Of a stretch of DNA of 64,000 nt, positions 52,270 to 61,006 are shown piece by piece (the stretch's first letter is position 1; each line of letters starts with the position of its first letter). The DNA is from Streptacidiphilus fuscans. Lineage in GTDB: Bacteria > Actinomycetota > Actinomycetes > Streptomycetales > Streptomycetaceae. The stretch lies in NCBI RefSeq assembly GCF_015690355.1, contig NZ_JADPRT010000009.1, positions 33,099 to 97,098 on the forward strand, written 5' to 3'. The notes under the pieces are model-generated. The model saw only the letters and a list, made by a program, of their open reading frames with translations. It made no database searches and was not told the origin of the DNA. The position numbers and the translations under genes are program-made.

Positions 52270-52314
52270 CCAAGAAGGTAAAGGTTTCATTACTCTTCAT
52301 TTACCGATTCTTGG
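52270..52314. promoter_or_regulatory. AT-rich inverted repeat between CooC and carbonic anhydrase genes
   Basis: CCAAGAAGGTAAA (52270-52282) pairs with TTTACCGATTCTTGG (52300-52314) as 13 bp with a 2-base bulge and a 17-base loop. The stretch is strikingly AT-rich for this genome. It may terminate the ATPase gene or control the carbonic anhydrase gene that starts 53 bp later. Confidence 0.55.
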
Positions 52315-52366
52315 CCTACTCGTGGCACACCCAGCCGCGCCGTCCTCGCCCACAGGAGACGCGACC

Positions 52367-53107
52367 ATGCAGAGCACGCAGAGCACCGAGTTCCCCACAC
52401 CTTGCCCGCTGTCCCCTCCGCCCGCATCGGTGCAGTCCCCACCGATGCCGGCGCCGACGGACTCCCTGACGGGAGTCCGCGACTTCCAGCAGCACACGGC
52501 TCCACTGCTGCGGCCCGAGCTGGCCCGGCTCGCCCGGGAGGGGCAGACGCCGTCACAGCTCTTCATCACCTGCGCGGACTCCCGCATGGTGCCGAACGTG
52601 ATCACCAACAGCGGCCCCGGAGAGCTGTTCACCGTCCGCAACATCGGCAACCTGGTCCCACCGACCACCGACGACAGCGTCTTCGCCGCAGTGGAGTACG
52701 CGATTGACGTGCTGTCGGTCCGCGAGATCGTCATCTGTGGCCACTCGGGCTGCGGAGCGATGCAGTCGCTGCTCCACGGCGCGCACCGCAGGGACGGTCG
52801 CGCCGTCACTCCCCTGACCCGCTGGCTGCGCCATGGTCAGGACTCACTGCACCGGGTGCGCCACCAACCCGCCCGCTTCCATGGCCGGCCCCCGTCGACC
52901 GACCCGCTGGAGCGGCTCTGTCTCACCAATGTCGTCCAGCAGCTGGACAACCTGCGCGCCCATCCGAGCGTCACCCGCAAAACTGATTCGGGTGAGCTCC
53001 GCCTGACCGGTCTCTACTTCGAGCTGAGCACGGCGCAGACCTACGTCTGGTCGCCGGGCAACCGCGGATTCCGGCCGGTCACGCCACGCCTGGGCAGCGC
53101 CGCCTGA
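52367..53107 (+). CDS. Beta-class carbonic anhydrase
   Basis: The 246-residue protein has the zinc ligands of beta-carbonic anhydrases: Cys69 and Asp71 in ITCADSRMVPN, His126 and Cys129 in CGHSGCGAM, plus RNIGNLVPP. It converts CO2 and bicarbonate. ATG at 52367 after AGGAG. The proline-rich N-terminal 35 residues are not part of the fold. It lies upstream of acs; both relate to carbon supply for carboxylation and acetate metabolism, but a separate promoter is likely. Confidence 0.93.
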   Translation: MQSTQSTEFPTPCPLSPPPASVQSPPMPAPTDSLTGVRDFQQHTAPLLRPELARLAREGQTPSQLFITCADSRMVPNVITNSGPGELFTVRNIGNLVPPTTDDSVFAAVEYAIDVLSVREIVICGHSGCGAMQSLLHGAHRRDGRAVTPLTRWLRHGQDSLHRVRHQPARFHGRPPSTDPLERLCLTNVVQQLDNLRAHPSVTRKTDSGELRLTGLYFELSTAQTYVWSPGNRGFRPVTPRLGSAA

Positions 53108-53197
53108 CGGGACGACGGGTGGCCGCGCGCCTCTCGTCCGGCCGTGAATCCGGGCCGCAGCGACCACGGATCTGCGGCTGCTCCGGGATCACCCCGG

Positions 53198-53213
53198 AAA
53201 GGTCTAAACCAAT
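53198..53213. promoter_or_regulatory. DasR-box-like element (dre) upstream of acs
   Basis: AGGTCTAAACCA at 53200-53211 matches the DasR consensus TGGTCTAGACCA at 10 of 12 positions, about 90 bp upstream of the acs start. DasR links N-acetylglucosamine to carbon use in Streptomyces. One-off matches like this can be chance. Confidence 0.35.
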
Positions 53214-53297
53214 TTTAGCTGGGGCCTTGTCAGCACCCCCATCGACCTGGTGAGCTGTCTCACGAAATCAGGATGAAACCCGATGAGGAGTGTTGCG

Positions 53298-55256
53298 TTG
53301 AGCAGCAATGAGAGCCTGGCGAACCTGCTCAAGGAGGAGCGGCGGTTCGCCCCTCCCGCAGCGCTGGCGGCAGCCGCCAACGTCACCGCCGACGCCTATG
53401 CCGCGGCCAAGGCCGACCGGTTGGGCTTCTGGGCCGAGCAGGCCCGGCGGCTGAGCTGGGCCAAGGAGCCCACCGAGACCCTGGACTGGTCCAACCCGCC
53501 CTTCGCCAAGTGGTTCGCCGACGGCGAGCTCAACGTCGCCTACAACTGCGTGGACCGCCACGTCGAGGCCGGCCTGGGCGACCGGGTCGCGATCCACTTC
53601 GAGGGCGAGCCCGGCGACTCCCGCGCCATCACCTACGCGGAGCTCAAGGACGAGGTCTCCAAGGCGGCCAACGCGCTGCTGGAGCTCGGCGTCGCCAAGG
53701 GCGACCGGGTGGCGATCTACCTGCCGATGGTCCCCGAGGCCGTCGTCGCGATGCTGGCCTGCGCCCGGATCGGCGCGCCGCACTCGGTCGTCTTCGGAGG
53801 CTTCTCCGCCGACGCCGTGGCCTCCCGAGTCCAGGACGCGGACGCCAAGCTGGTGATCACGGCCGACGGCGGCTACCGCCGCGGCAAGCCGTCCGCGCTC
53901 AAGCCCGCTATCGACGAGGCGCTGACGCAGTGCCCGCAGGTCGAGCACGTGCTGGTGGTGCGCCGCACCGGCCAGGAGACCGCGTGGACCGAGGGCCGGG
54001 ACGTCTGGTGGCACGAGATCACGGAGCGTCAGTCCGCCGAGCACGCGCCCGAGGCGCACGCGGCGGAGCACCCGCTCTTCATCCTGTACACCTCCGGCAC
54101 CACGGGTAAGCCCAAGGGCATCCTGCACACCACCGGTGGCTATCTGACCCAGGCCAGCTACACCCACAACGCCGTCTTCGACCTCAAGCCGGAGACCGAC
54201 GTCTTCTGGTGCACCGCCGACATCGGCTGGGTCACCGGCCACTCGTACATCGTCTACGGCCCGCTCTCCAACGGCGCCACCCAGGTCATGTACGAGGGCA
54301 CCCCGGACACCCCGCACCAGGGCCGCTTCTGGGAGATCGTCCAGAAGTACGGGGTCACCATCCTGTACACCGCCCCCACCGCGATCCGCACCTTCATGAA
54401 GTGGGGGGACGACATCCCCGCCAAGTTCGACCTGTCTTCGCTGCGGGTGCTGGGCAGCGTCGGCGAGCCGATCAACCCCGAGGCGTGGGTCTGGTACCGC
54501 GAGCACATCGGTGGAGGCCGCACCCCGATCGTGGACACGTGGTGGCAGACCGAGACCGGCGCCATGATGATCAGCCCGCTGCCGGGCGTGACCGAGACCA
54601 AGCCCGGCTCGGCCCAGGTGCCGCTGCCCGGCATCTCCGCCACCGTGGTGGACGACGAGGCCAACGAGGTGCCGAACGGTTCGGGCGGCTACCTGGTGCT
54701 GACGGAGCCGTGGCCGTCGATGCTCCGCACCATCTGGGGTGACGACCAGCGCTACCTGGACACCTACTGGTCCCGGTTCGAAGGCCGCTACTTCGCCGGC
54801 GACGGCGCCAAGAAGGACGACGACGGCGACATCTGGCTGCTGGGCCGGGTCGACGACGTCATGCTGGTCTCGGGCCACAACATCTCGACCACCGAGGTCG
54901 AGTCGGCACTGGTCTCGCACCCGAAGGTCGCCGAGGCCGCGGTCGTCGGCGCCACCGACTCCACCACCGGTCAGGCCATCGTCGCCTTCGTCATCCTGCG
55001 CGGCACCGCGCAGGACTCCGACGAGCTCACCGCCGAGCTGCGCGACCACGTGGGCCACGTGCTCGGTCCGATCGCCAAGCCGAAGCGCATTCTGACGGTC
55101 AGCGAGCTGCCGAAGACCCGCTCCGGCAAGATCATGCGCCGCCTGCTCCGCGACGTGGCCGAGAACCGCGCCGTGGGTGACGTCACGACCCTGGCGGACT
55201 CCACCGTCATGGACCTGATCCAGAGCAAGCTCCCCTCCGCGCCCAGCGAGGACTGA
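53298..55256 (+). CDS. acs: Acetyl-CoA synthetase
   Basis: The 652-residue protein matches full-length AMP-forming Acs: P-loop-like ILYTSGTTGKPKGILHTTGG, the WCTADIGWVTGHSY stretch, DTWWQTETGAMM and the regulatory lysine Lys611 in KTRSGKIMRRLLR, the usual acetylation site. It makes acetyl-CoA from acetate. Start TTG at 53298 has GAGGAG seven bases upstream; ATG at 53283 would put that site inside the gene. A possible DasR element lies upstream, and a hairpin at 55281-55321 follows. Confidence 0.97.
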   Translation: MSSNESLANLLKEERRFAPPAALAAAANVTADAYAAAKADRLGFWAEQARRLSWAKEPTETLDWSNPPFAKWFADGELNVAYNCVDRHVEAGLGDRVAIHFEGEPGDSRAITYAELKDEVSKAANALLELGVAKGDRVAIYLPMVPEAVVAMLACARIGAPHSVVFGGFSADAVASRVQDADAKLVITADGGYRRGKPSALKPAIDEALTQCPQVEHVLVVRRTGQETAWTEGRDVWWHEITERQSAEHAPEAHAAEHPLFILYTSGTTGKPKGILHTTGGYLTQASYTHNAVFDLKPETDVFWCTADIGWVTGHSYIVYGPLSNGATQVMYEGTPDTPHQGRFWEIVQKYGVTILYTAPTAIRTFMKWGDDIPAKFDLSSLRVLGSVGEPINPEAWVWYREHIGGGRTPIVDTWWQTETGAMMISPLPGVTETKPGSAQVPLPGISATVVDDEANEVPNGSGGYLVLTEPWPSMLRTIWGDDQRYLDTYWSRFEGRYFAGDGAKKDDDGDIWLLGRVDDVMLVSGHNISTTEVESALVSHPKVAEAAVVGATDSTTGQAIVAFVILRGTAQDSDELTAELRDHVGHVLGPIAKPKRILTVSELPKTRSGKIMRRLLRDVAENRAVGDVTTLADSTVMDLIQSKLPSAPSED

Positions 55257-55280
55257 GCCCCGGACCCGTCAGGCGCTCTC

Positions 55281-55321
55281 GGGCGCTGCGACCGTGACGA
55301 GGAGTCGCGGTCGTGGCGCCC
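55281..55321 (+). terminator. Stem-loop terminator of acs
   Basis: GGGCGCTGCGACCG (55281-55294) pairs with CGGTCGTGGCGCCC (55308-55321), 12 of 14 bp, 25 bp after the acs stop. Confidence 0.7.
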
Positions 55322-55475
55322 GCTGCGGTCCGTTGCTGACCGCCGGGGCCGCAATTGACGGGTCGGCAGTGACCGGTCGGCGAGTGGCGGGCCGCACTTC
55401 TGTCGCATTTCCGTAGCATGTGAAAAATCAGCATGCGACAAAGCGGATGAATACGACAGAAGTGAGGTGCCCCGA

Positions 55476-56735
55476 GTGACGAGCGCCCCGCCGCAGTCGC
55501 CGCGCCCGCAGTTCCTGGCCCGGCTGCCCCTGCCCGAGCGCGCGTTCCTCGCGGATGCTCTTCGGGCCGAGACGGTGGGTGGCGTCCTCCTGCTGGTCGC
55601 CGCCGTGGCAGCGCTCATCTGGGCCAACGCCTGGCCTCACTCCTACGAGACGGTGGCTGAGTACACCGTCGGACCGAGCAAGCCGCTCCATCTGGACCTG
55701 CCGCTGGAGGCCTGGGCCCAGGACGGGCTGCTCGCCGTCTTCTTCTTCGTCGCCGGCATCGAGCTGAAGCGCGAGCTGGTTGTCGGCGAGCTCCGGGATC
55801 CTCGGGCCGCCGTGCTGCCGGTCGTCGCGGCCGGCTGCGGGGTGGCGCTGCCCGCGATCCTCTACGCCCTCGCCAACTCGGGCTCCGGCGGGCACCCGGG
55901 TGGCTGGGCCATTCCGACCGCCACCGACATCGCCTTCGCCCTGGGCGTGCTGGCCGTCGTCGGGTCGCACCTCCCGTCGGCCCTGCGGGCGTTCCTGCTG
56001 ACCCTGGCGGTGGTGGACGACCTGATCGCGATCCTGATCATCGCGATCTTCTACAGCTCGGGCATCAAGCTCTGGGCGCTCGGCCTCTCGCTGCTGGGTC
56101 TGGTCGTCTTCTACTTCCTGCACCGGGCCCGGGTGCACGGCTGGTACCTCTACGTCCCGCTGGCGCTCGTGATCTGGGCGCTGATGCACGAGAGCGGCGT
56201 GCACGCCACCGTCGCCGGCGTCGCCATGGGTCTGATGCTGCGGGTCACCAAGGACCCGGGCGAGGAGCACTCCCCCGGCGAGCACGTCGAGCACCTGGTC
56301 CGCCCGTTCTCGGCCGGGTTCTGCGTGCCCGTCTTCGCGCTCTTCGCGGCGGGTGTCTCGGTCAGCCCGCACGCCCTGGCCCAGGTCTTCACCACGGCCG
56401 CGCCGCTGGGCGTGGTGGTGGGCCTGGTGGTGGGCAAGAGTCTCGGCGTCTTCGGCGGGACCTGGCTGGCCGCCAGGTTCACCCGGGCGGAGCTCAATCC
56501 CGAGTTGGCCTGGGCGGACATCTTCTCGATGTCGGTGCTCTCCGGGATCGGCTTCACCGTCTCGCTGCTGATCTCCGAGCTCGCGTTCGCGGACCACCCC
56601 GACCTGGTGGCCCTGTCCAAGGCGGCGGTCCTGGTCGGTTCGCTGATCTGCGCCGTCGCGGCAGCCGTGCTGTTGCGGGGACGCAACCGCAAGTATCAGC
56701 GCCTCTGTGACGAAGAGGACGCCGAGACGGCGTAG
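55476..56735 (+). CDS. nhaA: Na+/H+ antiporter NhaA
   Basis: The 419-residue antiporter has about 12 membrane segments, the hydrophilic-helix motif IPTATDIAFALGVLAVVG and the ion-binding Asp pair in LAVVDDLIAILIIA. It exchanges sodium for protons at the inner membrane and protects against alkaline and sodium stress. GTG at 55476 with GAGG; a GTG at 55467 is an alternative. In the conserved acs-to-nth block it follows acs. Confidence 0.95.
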   Translation: MTSAPPQSPRPQFLARLPLPERAFLADALRAETVGGVLLLVAAVAALIWANAWPHSYETVAEYTVGPSKPLHLDLPLEAWAQDGLLAVFFFVAGIELKRELVVGELRDPRAAVLPVVAAGCGVALPAILYALANSGSGGHPGGWAIPTATDIAFALGVLAVVGSHLPSALRAFLLTLAVVDDLIAILIIAIFYSSGIKLWALGLSLLGLVVFYFLHRARVHGWYLYVPLALVIWALMHESGVHATVAGVAMGLMLRVTKDPGEEHSPGEHVEHLVRPFSAGFCVPVFALFAAGVSVSPHALAQVFTTAAPLGVVVGLVVGKSLGVFGGTWLAARFTRAELNPELAWADIFSMSVLSGIGFTVSLLISELAFADHPDLVALSKAAVLVGSLICAVAAAVLLRGRNRKYQRLCDEEDAETA

Positions 56736-56836
56736 TGTCCGGTGGTGACGTACCGTCGGGTAGCGGCATGATCTGATAGAGCAACAGCCAGCATCCGATG
56801 GCGACACGTCACAGGATCAGGATGAGGAGAAGCGAC

Positions 56837-57286
56837 ATGGCCGCTCCCGAGACCGGGACCGAGCGCACGGTGGGACAGCTGTTCGCTTCCGCGAGCGCCG
56901 ATCTGTCGGCGTTGGTCCACGACGAGATCGCGCTCGCCAAGCAGGAGATCAAGAAGGACGTCATCCGCGGCGCGGCCGGCGGCTCGGCCGGCGTGGTCGC
57001 AGCGGTGATCCTGCTGGCCTCGATCCCGATGTTCAGCTTCGCGGCGGCCTACGGGATCCACTCGAGTGGTCTCGGGCTGGTCTGGTGCTTCCTGATCACG
57101 GGCGGCGCGTTCGTCCTGATCGCGCTGATCCTGGCCTTCTTCACCTACCGCGCGTTCCGGAAGCTCTCCCCGCCGGAGCGCACCATCGCGGGCGCCAAGG
57201 CCACCGTCGACGTGCTGAAGAACGCCAAGCCGCACGCCGCCGCTCCGGTGCCCTCGGTGGACGGCCACAAGGCGATCACGCGCTGA
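56837..57286 (+). CDS. Phage-holin-superfamily membrane protein (Act-holin, DUF1469 type)
   Basis: The 149-residue protein has an N-terminal amphipathic part (TVGQLFASASADLSALVHDE), two membrane segments (about 45-70 and 78-106) and a charged C-terminus. It is the actinobacterial holin-like family usually placed between acs and an epoxide hydrolase gene (Rv3669 in Mycobacterium). ATG at 56837 after GAGGAGAAG. Function is not established; involvement in lysis is not supported by location. Confidence 0.88.
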   Translation: MAAPETGTERTVGQLFASASADLSALVHDEIALAKQEIKKDVIRGAAGGSAGVVAAVILLASIPMFSFAAAYGIHSSGLGLVWCFLITGGAFVLIALILAFFTYRAFRKLSPPERTIAGAKATVDVLKNAKPHAAAPVPSVDGHKAITR

Positions 57287-57364
57287 CGTCCCTCGCACGT
57301 CTCGCGCAGCCGCCGGGCCCTCTCCGCGCGTCTGCCTTCCCTTGAGGTCTGACTTTCCCAAGTC

Positions 57365-57392
57365 TGACTCGTCCGAGCGGTTGACTCGTCCG
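57365..57392. repeat. 11-bp direct repeat upstream of the EphE-like gene
   Basis: TGACTCGTCCG at 57365-57375 is repeated exactly at 57382-57392 (17 bp period), 28-55 bp before the start codon. It could be a binding site; TTGACT within the second copy is also a possible -35. Confidence 0.55.
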
Positions 57393-57419
57393 GACCGGAA
57401 CGTGTGACACGCTCTACTC

Positions 57420-58352
57420 ATGGCCTTCGACCCAGCCGTCTCCAGCACCGACACCTTCGACCCGCGTATCGAGGGTCCGTGGACGCACCGTGACGTCGCC
57501 GCCAACGGCGCGCGGTTCCACATCGCCGAGGCGGGCGAAGGACCGCTGGTGCTGCTGGTGCACGGCTGGCCGCAGTTCTGGTGGGCCTGGCGGCACCAGC
57601 TGACCGCACTGGCCGACGCCGGGTACCGGGCGGTCGCCGTGGACCTGCGCGGCGTCGGCGGCAGCGACCGCACCCCGCGCGGCTACGACCCGTCCAACAT
57701 GGCCCTGGACCTCACCGGGGTGATCCGCTCGCTCGGCGCGCAGGACGCGACCCTGGTGGGGCACGACTGGGGCGGCTTCCTGGCCTGGACCGCGGCGGCA
57801 ATGCGCCCGGCCCTCGTCCGGCGGCTCGTGGCGGTCTCCAGCGCGCACCCGCGCCGCTTCCGGCGCGCGCTGCTGACCGACCGACGCCAGATCATGGCCG
57901 CAGAGCACCTGCTCGGCTTCCAGCGGCCGTGGGTGCCCGAGCGGCAGCTGGCCGCCGACGACGCGGCCCTGGTCGGGCAGTACCTGACCGAGTGGAGCGC
58001 TCCGGGCCACGAGCCCGACAAGGAGGAGCTGCTCACCTACCGGCACGCGATCATGCTGTCGAACTCGCGCCACTGCTCGATCGAGCCCTACCGCTGGCTG
58101 ATGCGGTCCATGGGCCGACCGGACGGCCTGCAGTTCTCGCGGCGCATGAACCGGACGCTGCACGTGCCCACCCTGCACGTGCACGGCGCGGACGACCCGG
58201 TGCTGCTGGCCGGCACGGCTGCGGGCTCGGCCGCGTACGTCGACGCGCCGTACACCTGGCGGGTGCTCGACGGGGTCGGCCACTACCCGCACGAGGAAAC
58301 CCCGGAGACCTTCAACGAGTTGCTGCTGGGCTGGCTCAAGGAGTCGGCGTAG
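57420..58352 (+). CDS. EphE-like epoxide hydrolase (alpha/beta hydrolase)
   Basis: The 310-residue enzyme has the oxyanion His in LLVHGWPQFWWAW, the nucleophile aspartate in LVGHDWGGFLAW (GHDWGG is the epoxide hydrolase/haloalkane dehalogenase signature) and the terminal His in GVGHYPHEETPE. Mycobacterial EphE (Rv3670) occupies the same position between the holin-like and MarP genes. Physiological substrate unknown. ATG at 57420. Confidence 0.9.
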   Translation: MAFDPAVSSTDTFDPRIEGPWTHRDVAANGARFHIAEAGEGPLVLLVHGWPQFWWAWRHQLTALADAGYRAVAVDLRGVGGSDRTPRGYDPSNMALDLTGVIRSLGAQDATLVGHDWGGFLAWTAAAMRPALVRRLVAVSSAHPRRFRRALLTDRRQIMAAEHLLGFQRPWVPERQLAADDAALVGQYLTEWSAPGHEPDKEELLTYRHAIMLSNSRHCSIEPYRWLMRSMGRPDGLQFSRRMNRTLHVPTLHVHGADDPVLLAGTAAGSAAYVDAPYTWRVLDGVGHYPHEETPETFNELLLGWLKESA

Positions 58353-58397
58353 CCTGACAGAGCAGGCTGAGGCGGGCCTGAAGGAAAAGGGCCCGCC
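58351..58397 (+). terminator. Tandem hairpins after the EphE-like gene
   Basis: AGCCTG-acagag-CAGGCT at 58351-58368 is followed by GGCGGGCC / GGCCCGCC (58371-58378 and 58390-58397) with an A-rich loop. Together they form a likely terminator at the stop codon. Confidence 0.7.
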
Positions 58398-58822
58398 ACC
58401 GAGCGGGGACGGCAGGGTCGCGGTGCGACAGTCCGTCAATAGGCGAATACGCCACGCGCATAGGCCAATTGGAACCTTTGCTCGGGGTTACCGACCAAGT
58501 GATGCGGGCAACGTGCCTGTATGAGCTGGATGCACGACCGCGCCCTCGCGCCACGAAACCGTCGCCGCTCGCAGCAACGCTCCACGGTCACCGGCCCAGC
58601 CGGAGTCGCCGACGGAGCCGTCGCCGCTCATGTTCCGGGCACAGCAACAGAAGTGGCCCTGCTGGAGTCTGCCGGCCACGTCGGCATCCCACGCATCCTC
58701 GGGCGCCGCGCCCGCTGGGTGACCTCCCGCCTGCGGCAGCGCTGACCTCGCGCAGGCCACCCCGGCCAGGCTGACCAGGCAGGCAGCAGGCAGGGGAGGC
58801 CGGGAACCGGGCAGACGGAGCG
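58398..58822. other. Gene-free region between convergent genes
   Basis: About 420 bp. A 74-codon open frame at 58521-58745 (plus) has no ribosome site and no recognisable features, so I do not call it a gene. Nothing else recognised. Confidence 0.5.
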
Positions 58823-59521
58823 TCAGAGCGAGTGCGGCGACAGGGCGGTGAACCAGAGCAGCGCGATGGTGCCGACGCCCATCAGCGGGACCAGGATCTC
58901 GGTCTCCAGCTTGTTGCCGCTGCTCTTGATGATCTCGATCTCGTAGCGCGTCTTCAGCGGCCACAGCCAGGGGGCGCCCATCTTGGTGATGGAGTCACCG
59001 AGCAGGTGGGCGACGCAGCCCAGGCCGACCGCGTAGGGCAGCCAACCCGGCGCCGACGGGATGAACTTGTCGATCACCCCGGTGCCGATCGCGGCCATGG
59101 CCACGATCGTGCCCCAGGCGTTGAAACCGTGGCCGGGTGGGCAGAGGTTGAGCGCGCGAATGGCCATGGCCAGCAGGAAGAACGTCACGCCCAGCGTGAA
59201 GTAGCGTCCTACGTACGTCACACCGGCCCATGTCCCGGCCGTCATCAGCGCGACGAAGAAGATCGAGTGGGTGGCGTGCCGGTGGCCGCCCGAGATCCAG
59301 GCCACGAAGCGGCAGAGCAACTTGCTGACGGGGCCCAGGAAGTTGGCGATGGTGCCGTCGTGGTGGTCCAGGTCGGGCAGGAGTGCTGCGCCCGCGCAGA
59401 GCACCGTGCCCATCAGGATCTCCTGCGGCTGCAGATGAGCGTGCATCACCAGTGGCGGCAGGTAGGGGGCGGTGGCCGCGAAGAGCAGTGCCCCGCTCAC
59501 CGCGTGCGAGTGGCCCATCAT
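58823..59521 (-). CDS. YdjM-like (DUF457) membrane metal-dependent hydrolase
   Basis: The 232-residue membrane protein starts MMGHSHAVSGALL and has the conserved acidic/His cluster PDLDHHDG and later GHRHATHSIFF, with about five hydrophobic segments. This is the YdjM family, annotated as inner-membrane metal-dependent hydrolase; the E. coli member is LexA-regulated. ATG at 59521 (or 59518), GGAGG about 11 bases upstream. It interrupts the EphE-MarP neighbourhood. Function unproven. Confidence 0.88.
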   Translation of the reverse strand: MMGHSHAVSGALLFAATAPYLPPLVMHAHLQPQEILMGTVLCAGAALLPDLDHHDGTIANFLGPVSKLLCRFVAWISGGHRHATHSIFFVALMTAGTWAGVTYVGRYFTLGVTFFLLAMAIRALNLCPPGHGFNAWGTIVAMAAIGTGVIDKFIPSAPGWLPYAVGLGCVAHLLGDSITKMGAPWLWPLKTRYEIEIIKSSGNKLETEILVPLMGVGTIALLWFTALSPHSL

Positions 59522-59689
59522 GACTGTTCGTCCTCCCCAAGCCGCACAGTCTTCGCTGCGCGTCGCCGCCCTCGGCTGACGCCTTCTCACGCCCGCCCGC
59601 GCCCGACCGTACCAGGAAGATCGGACAGGGCCGCAGGGCCCACCTGATCAGGGCTCAGCGGACGTGCGGAGCCCCGGTGGCGGGCCTCA

Positions 59690-60868
59690 TCAGAGCGCGC
59701 AGGACTCCGTGTTGACCGACGAGGTCAGGTCCTCGCCCTGCAGCGCGTCGGAGCGGATCTCGTCGACGGTGAGCGCATAGCCCGTCTGGGCGTCGTCAAG
59801 GGACTTGGCGAAGACCACACCGTAGACCTCGCCGTCCGGAGTGAGCAGCGGCCCACCGGAGTTGCCCTGACGGACCGTCGAACGGATCGAGTAGACGTCG
59901 CGGCTCACCGTGCCACGGTGGTAGATGTCCGGGCCGTTCGCCTGGATCCGGCCACGGACGCGGGCGGCCTGGACGTTGAACGGACCGTTCTCCGGGAAGC
60001 CGGCGACGATGGCGTCCGCTCCGGAGTCGGCGCTGCCCGCGAAGGTGAGCGTAGGTGCGTTGAGCCCAGGGACATCCAGGATGGCGATGTCGCGCTGCCA
60101 GTCGTACAGGACGACGTGCGCGTCGTACGTGCGGTCGCCCAGGCGGACCGTGGAGGTGGTCACGCCGCCGACGACATGGGCGTTGGTCATCACCCGCTGC
60201 GGGGCGTAGACGAAGCCAGTGCCTTCGATCTCCTTGCCGCAGGACGGCGCGGTGCCAAGGACCTTGACGATGCTCTGGCGCGCGGTGCGGACGCCTGCGC
60301 TGTTGACCAGGGCCGGGTCCGGGGCCGGGACGTCGGTGATCGGCTCGGTCTGGAACGGGTCGAAGACCTGCGGGAAACCGTTGCGGGCCAGGGTCGCTGT
60401 GAAGTCGGAGAACCAGGACGGCGCGTCGGCGGGCAGCGCGTCCTGGACCGTGGCGAGCACCTTGGACGTCCGCACCTGGTGGGCGACGGTGGGCAGGGAG
60501 GTGCCCGCCAGCGCCGACCCTATGAGCCAGGCGACCAGCAGCATGGCGACCACGTTGACCACCGAGCCGCCGACGGCGTCGGGAATCCGGGCCCGGCTGC
60601 GGCCGATCCGCCCGCGCAGCTTCCAGCCCCAGTGCGTCGTGAACGCCTGGCCGCAGGCAGCGAAGACGATGACCACCACGACCGCGACGACGGAGGAGAC
60701 GACGCCGGGCGAGAGATGGGTGAGCAACTGCGGCAGCAACTGCACGGCGAGCACGCCGCCGCCGAGGAAGCCCAGGACAGAGAGGACGCCCACGACGAAG
60801 CCCTGGCGGTAGCCGCTCACGGCGAATCCGACGGCGGCCAGGAGCAGCAGGACATCAAGGACGTTCAC
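59690..60868 (-). CDS. marP: MarP-like membrane serine protease
   Basis: The 392-residue protein has an N-terminal CvpA-like domain of four membrane segments and a C-terminal periplasmic trypsin-fold protease with catalytic His in MTNAHVVGG, Asp in DWQRDIAIL and Ser in RQGNSGGPLL. In Mycobacterium MarP (Rv3671c) is needed for acid resistance through cell-wall hydrolase activation. GTG at 60868 after AAGG. Same position, before the Nudix gene, as in Mycobacterium. Confidence 0.95.
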   Translation of the reverse strand: MNVLDVLLLLAAVGFAVSGYRQGFVVGVLSVLGFLGGGVLAVQLLPQLLTHLSPGVVSSVVAVVVVIVFAACGQAFTTHWGWKLRGRIGRSRARIPDAVGGSVVNVVAMLLVAWLIGSALAGTSLPTVAHQVRTSKVLATVQDALPADAPSWFSDFTATLARNGFPQVFDPFQTEPITDVPAPDPALVNSAGVRTARQSIVKVLGTAPSCGKEIEGTGFVYAPQRVMTNAHVVGGVTTSTVRLGDRTYDAHVVLYDWQRDIAILDVPGLNAPTLTFAGSADSGADAIVAGFPENGPFNVQAARVRGRIQANGPDIYHRGTVSRDVYSIRSTVRQGNSGGPLLTPDGEVYGVVFAKSLDDAQTGYALTVDEIRSDALQGEDLTSSVNTESCAL

Positions 60869-60919
60869 CCGGCTACCTTGCCATGCGTGACGAATGGAGC
60901 GCAGGCCCCCTCCCCAGCC

Positions 60920-60928
60920 TGTGGACAA
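60920..60928 (-). promoter_or_regulatory. DnaA-box-like 9-mer upstream of marP
   Basis: The minus strand reads TTGTCCACA, an exact match to the Streptomyces DnaA-box consensus, about 55 bp upstream of the marP start. Isolated; may be chance. Confidence 0.35.
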
Positions 60929-61006
60929 CTCGTGACCCCCACGAGACCTGTGCCGGGCCGTCGCCGACGCGCATGTCCGACGTCGTGCCCCGCACTCGAC
61001 GAGGGG

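Noticed and set aside
53268..55058. Minus-strand open frame of 596 codons
   Set aside because: Antisense shadow of acs with no family features.
58521..58745. Plus-strand frame of 74 codons
   Set aside because: No ribosome site, no recognisable feature and Arg-rich composition typical of chance frames.
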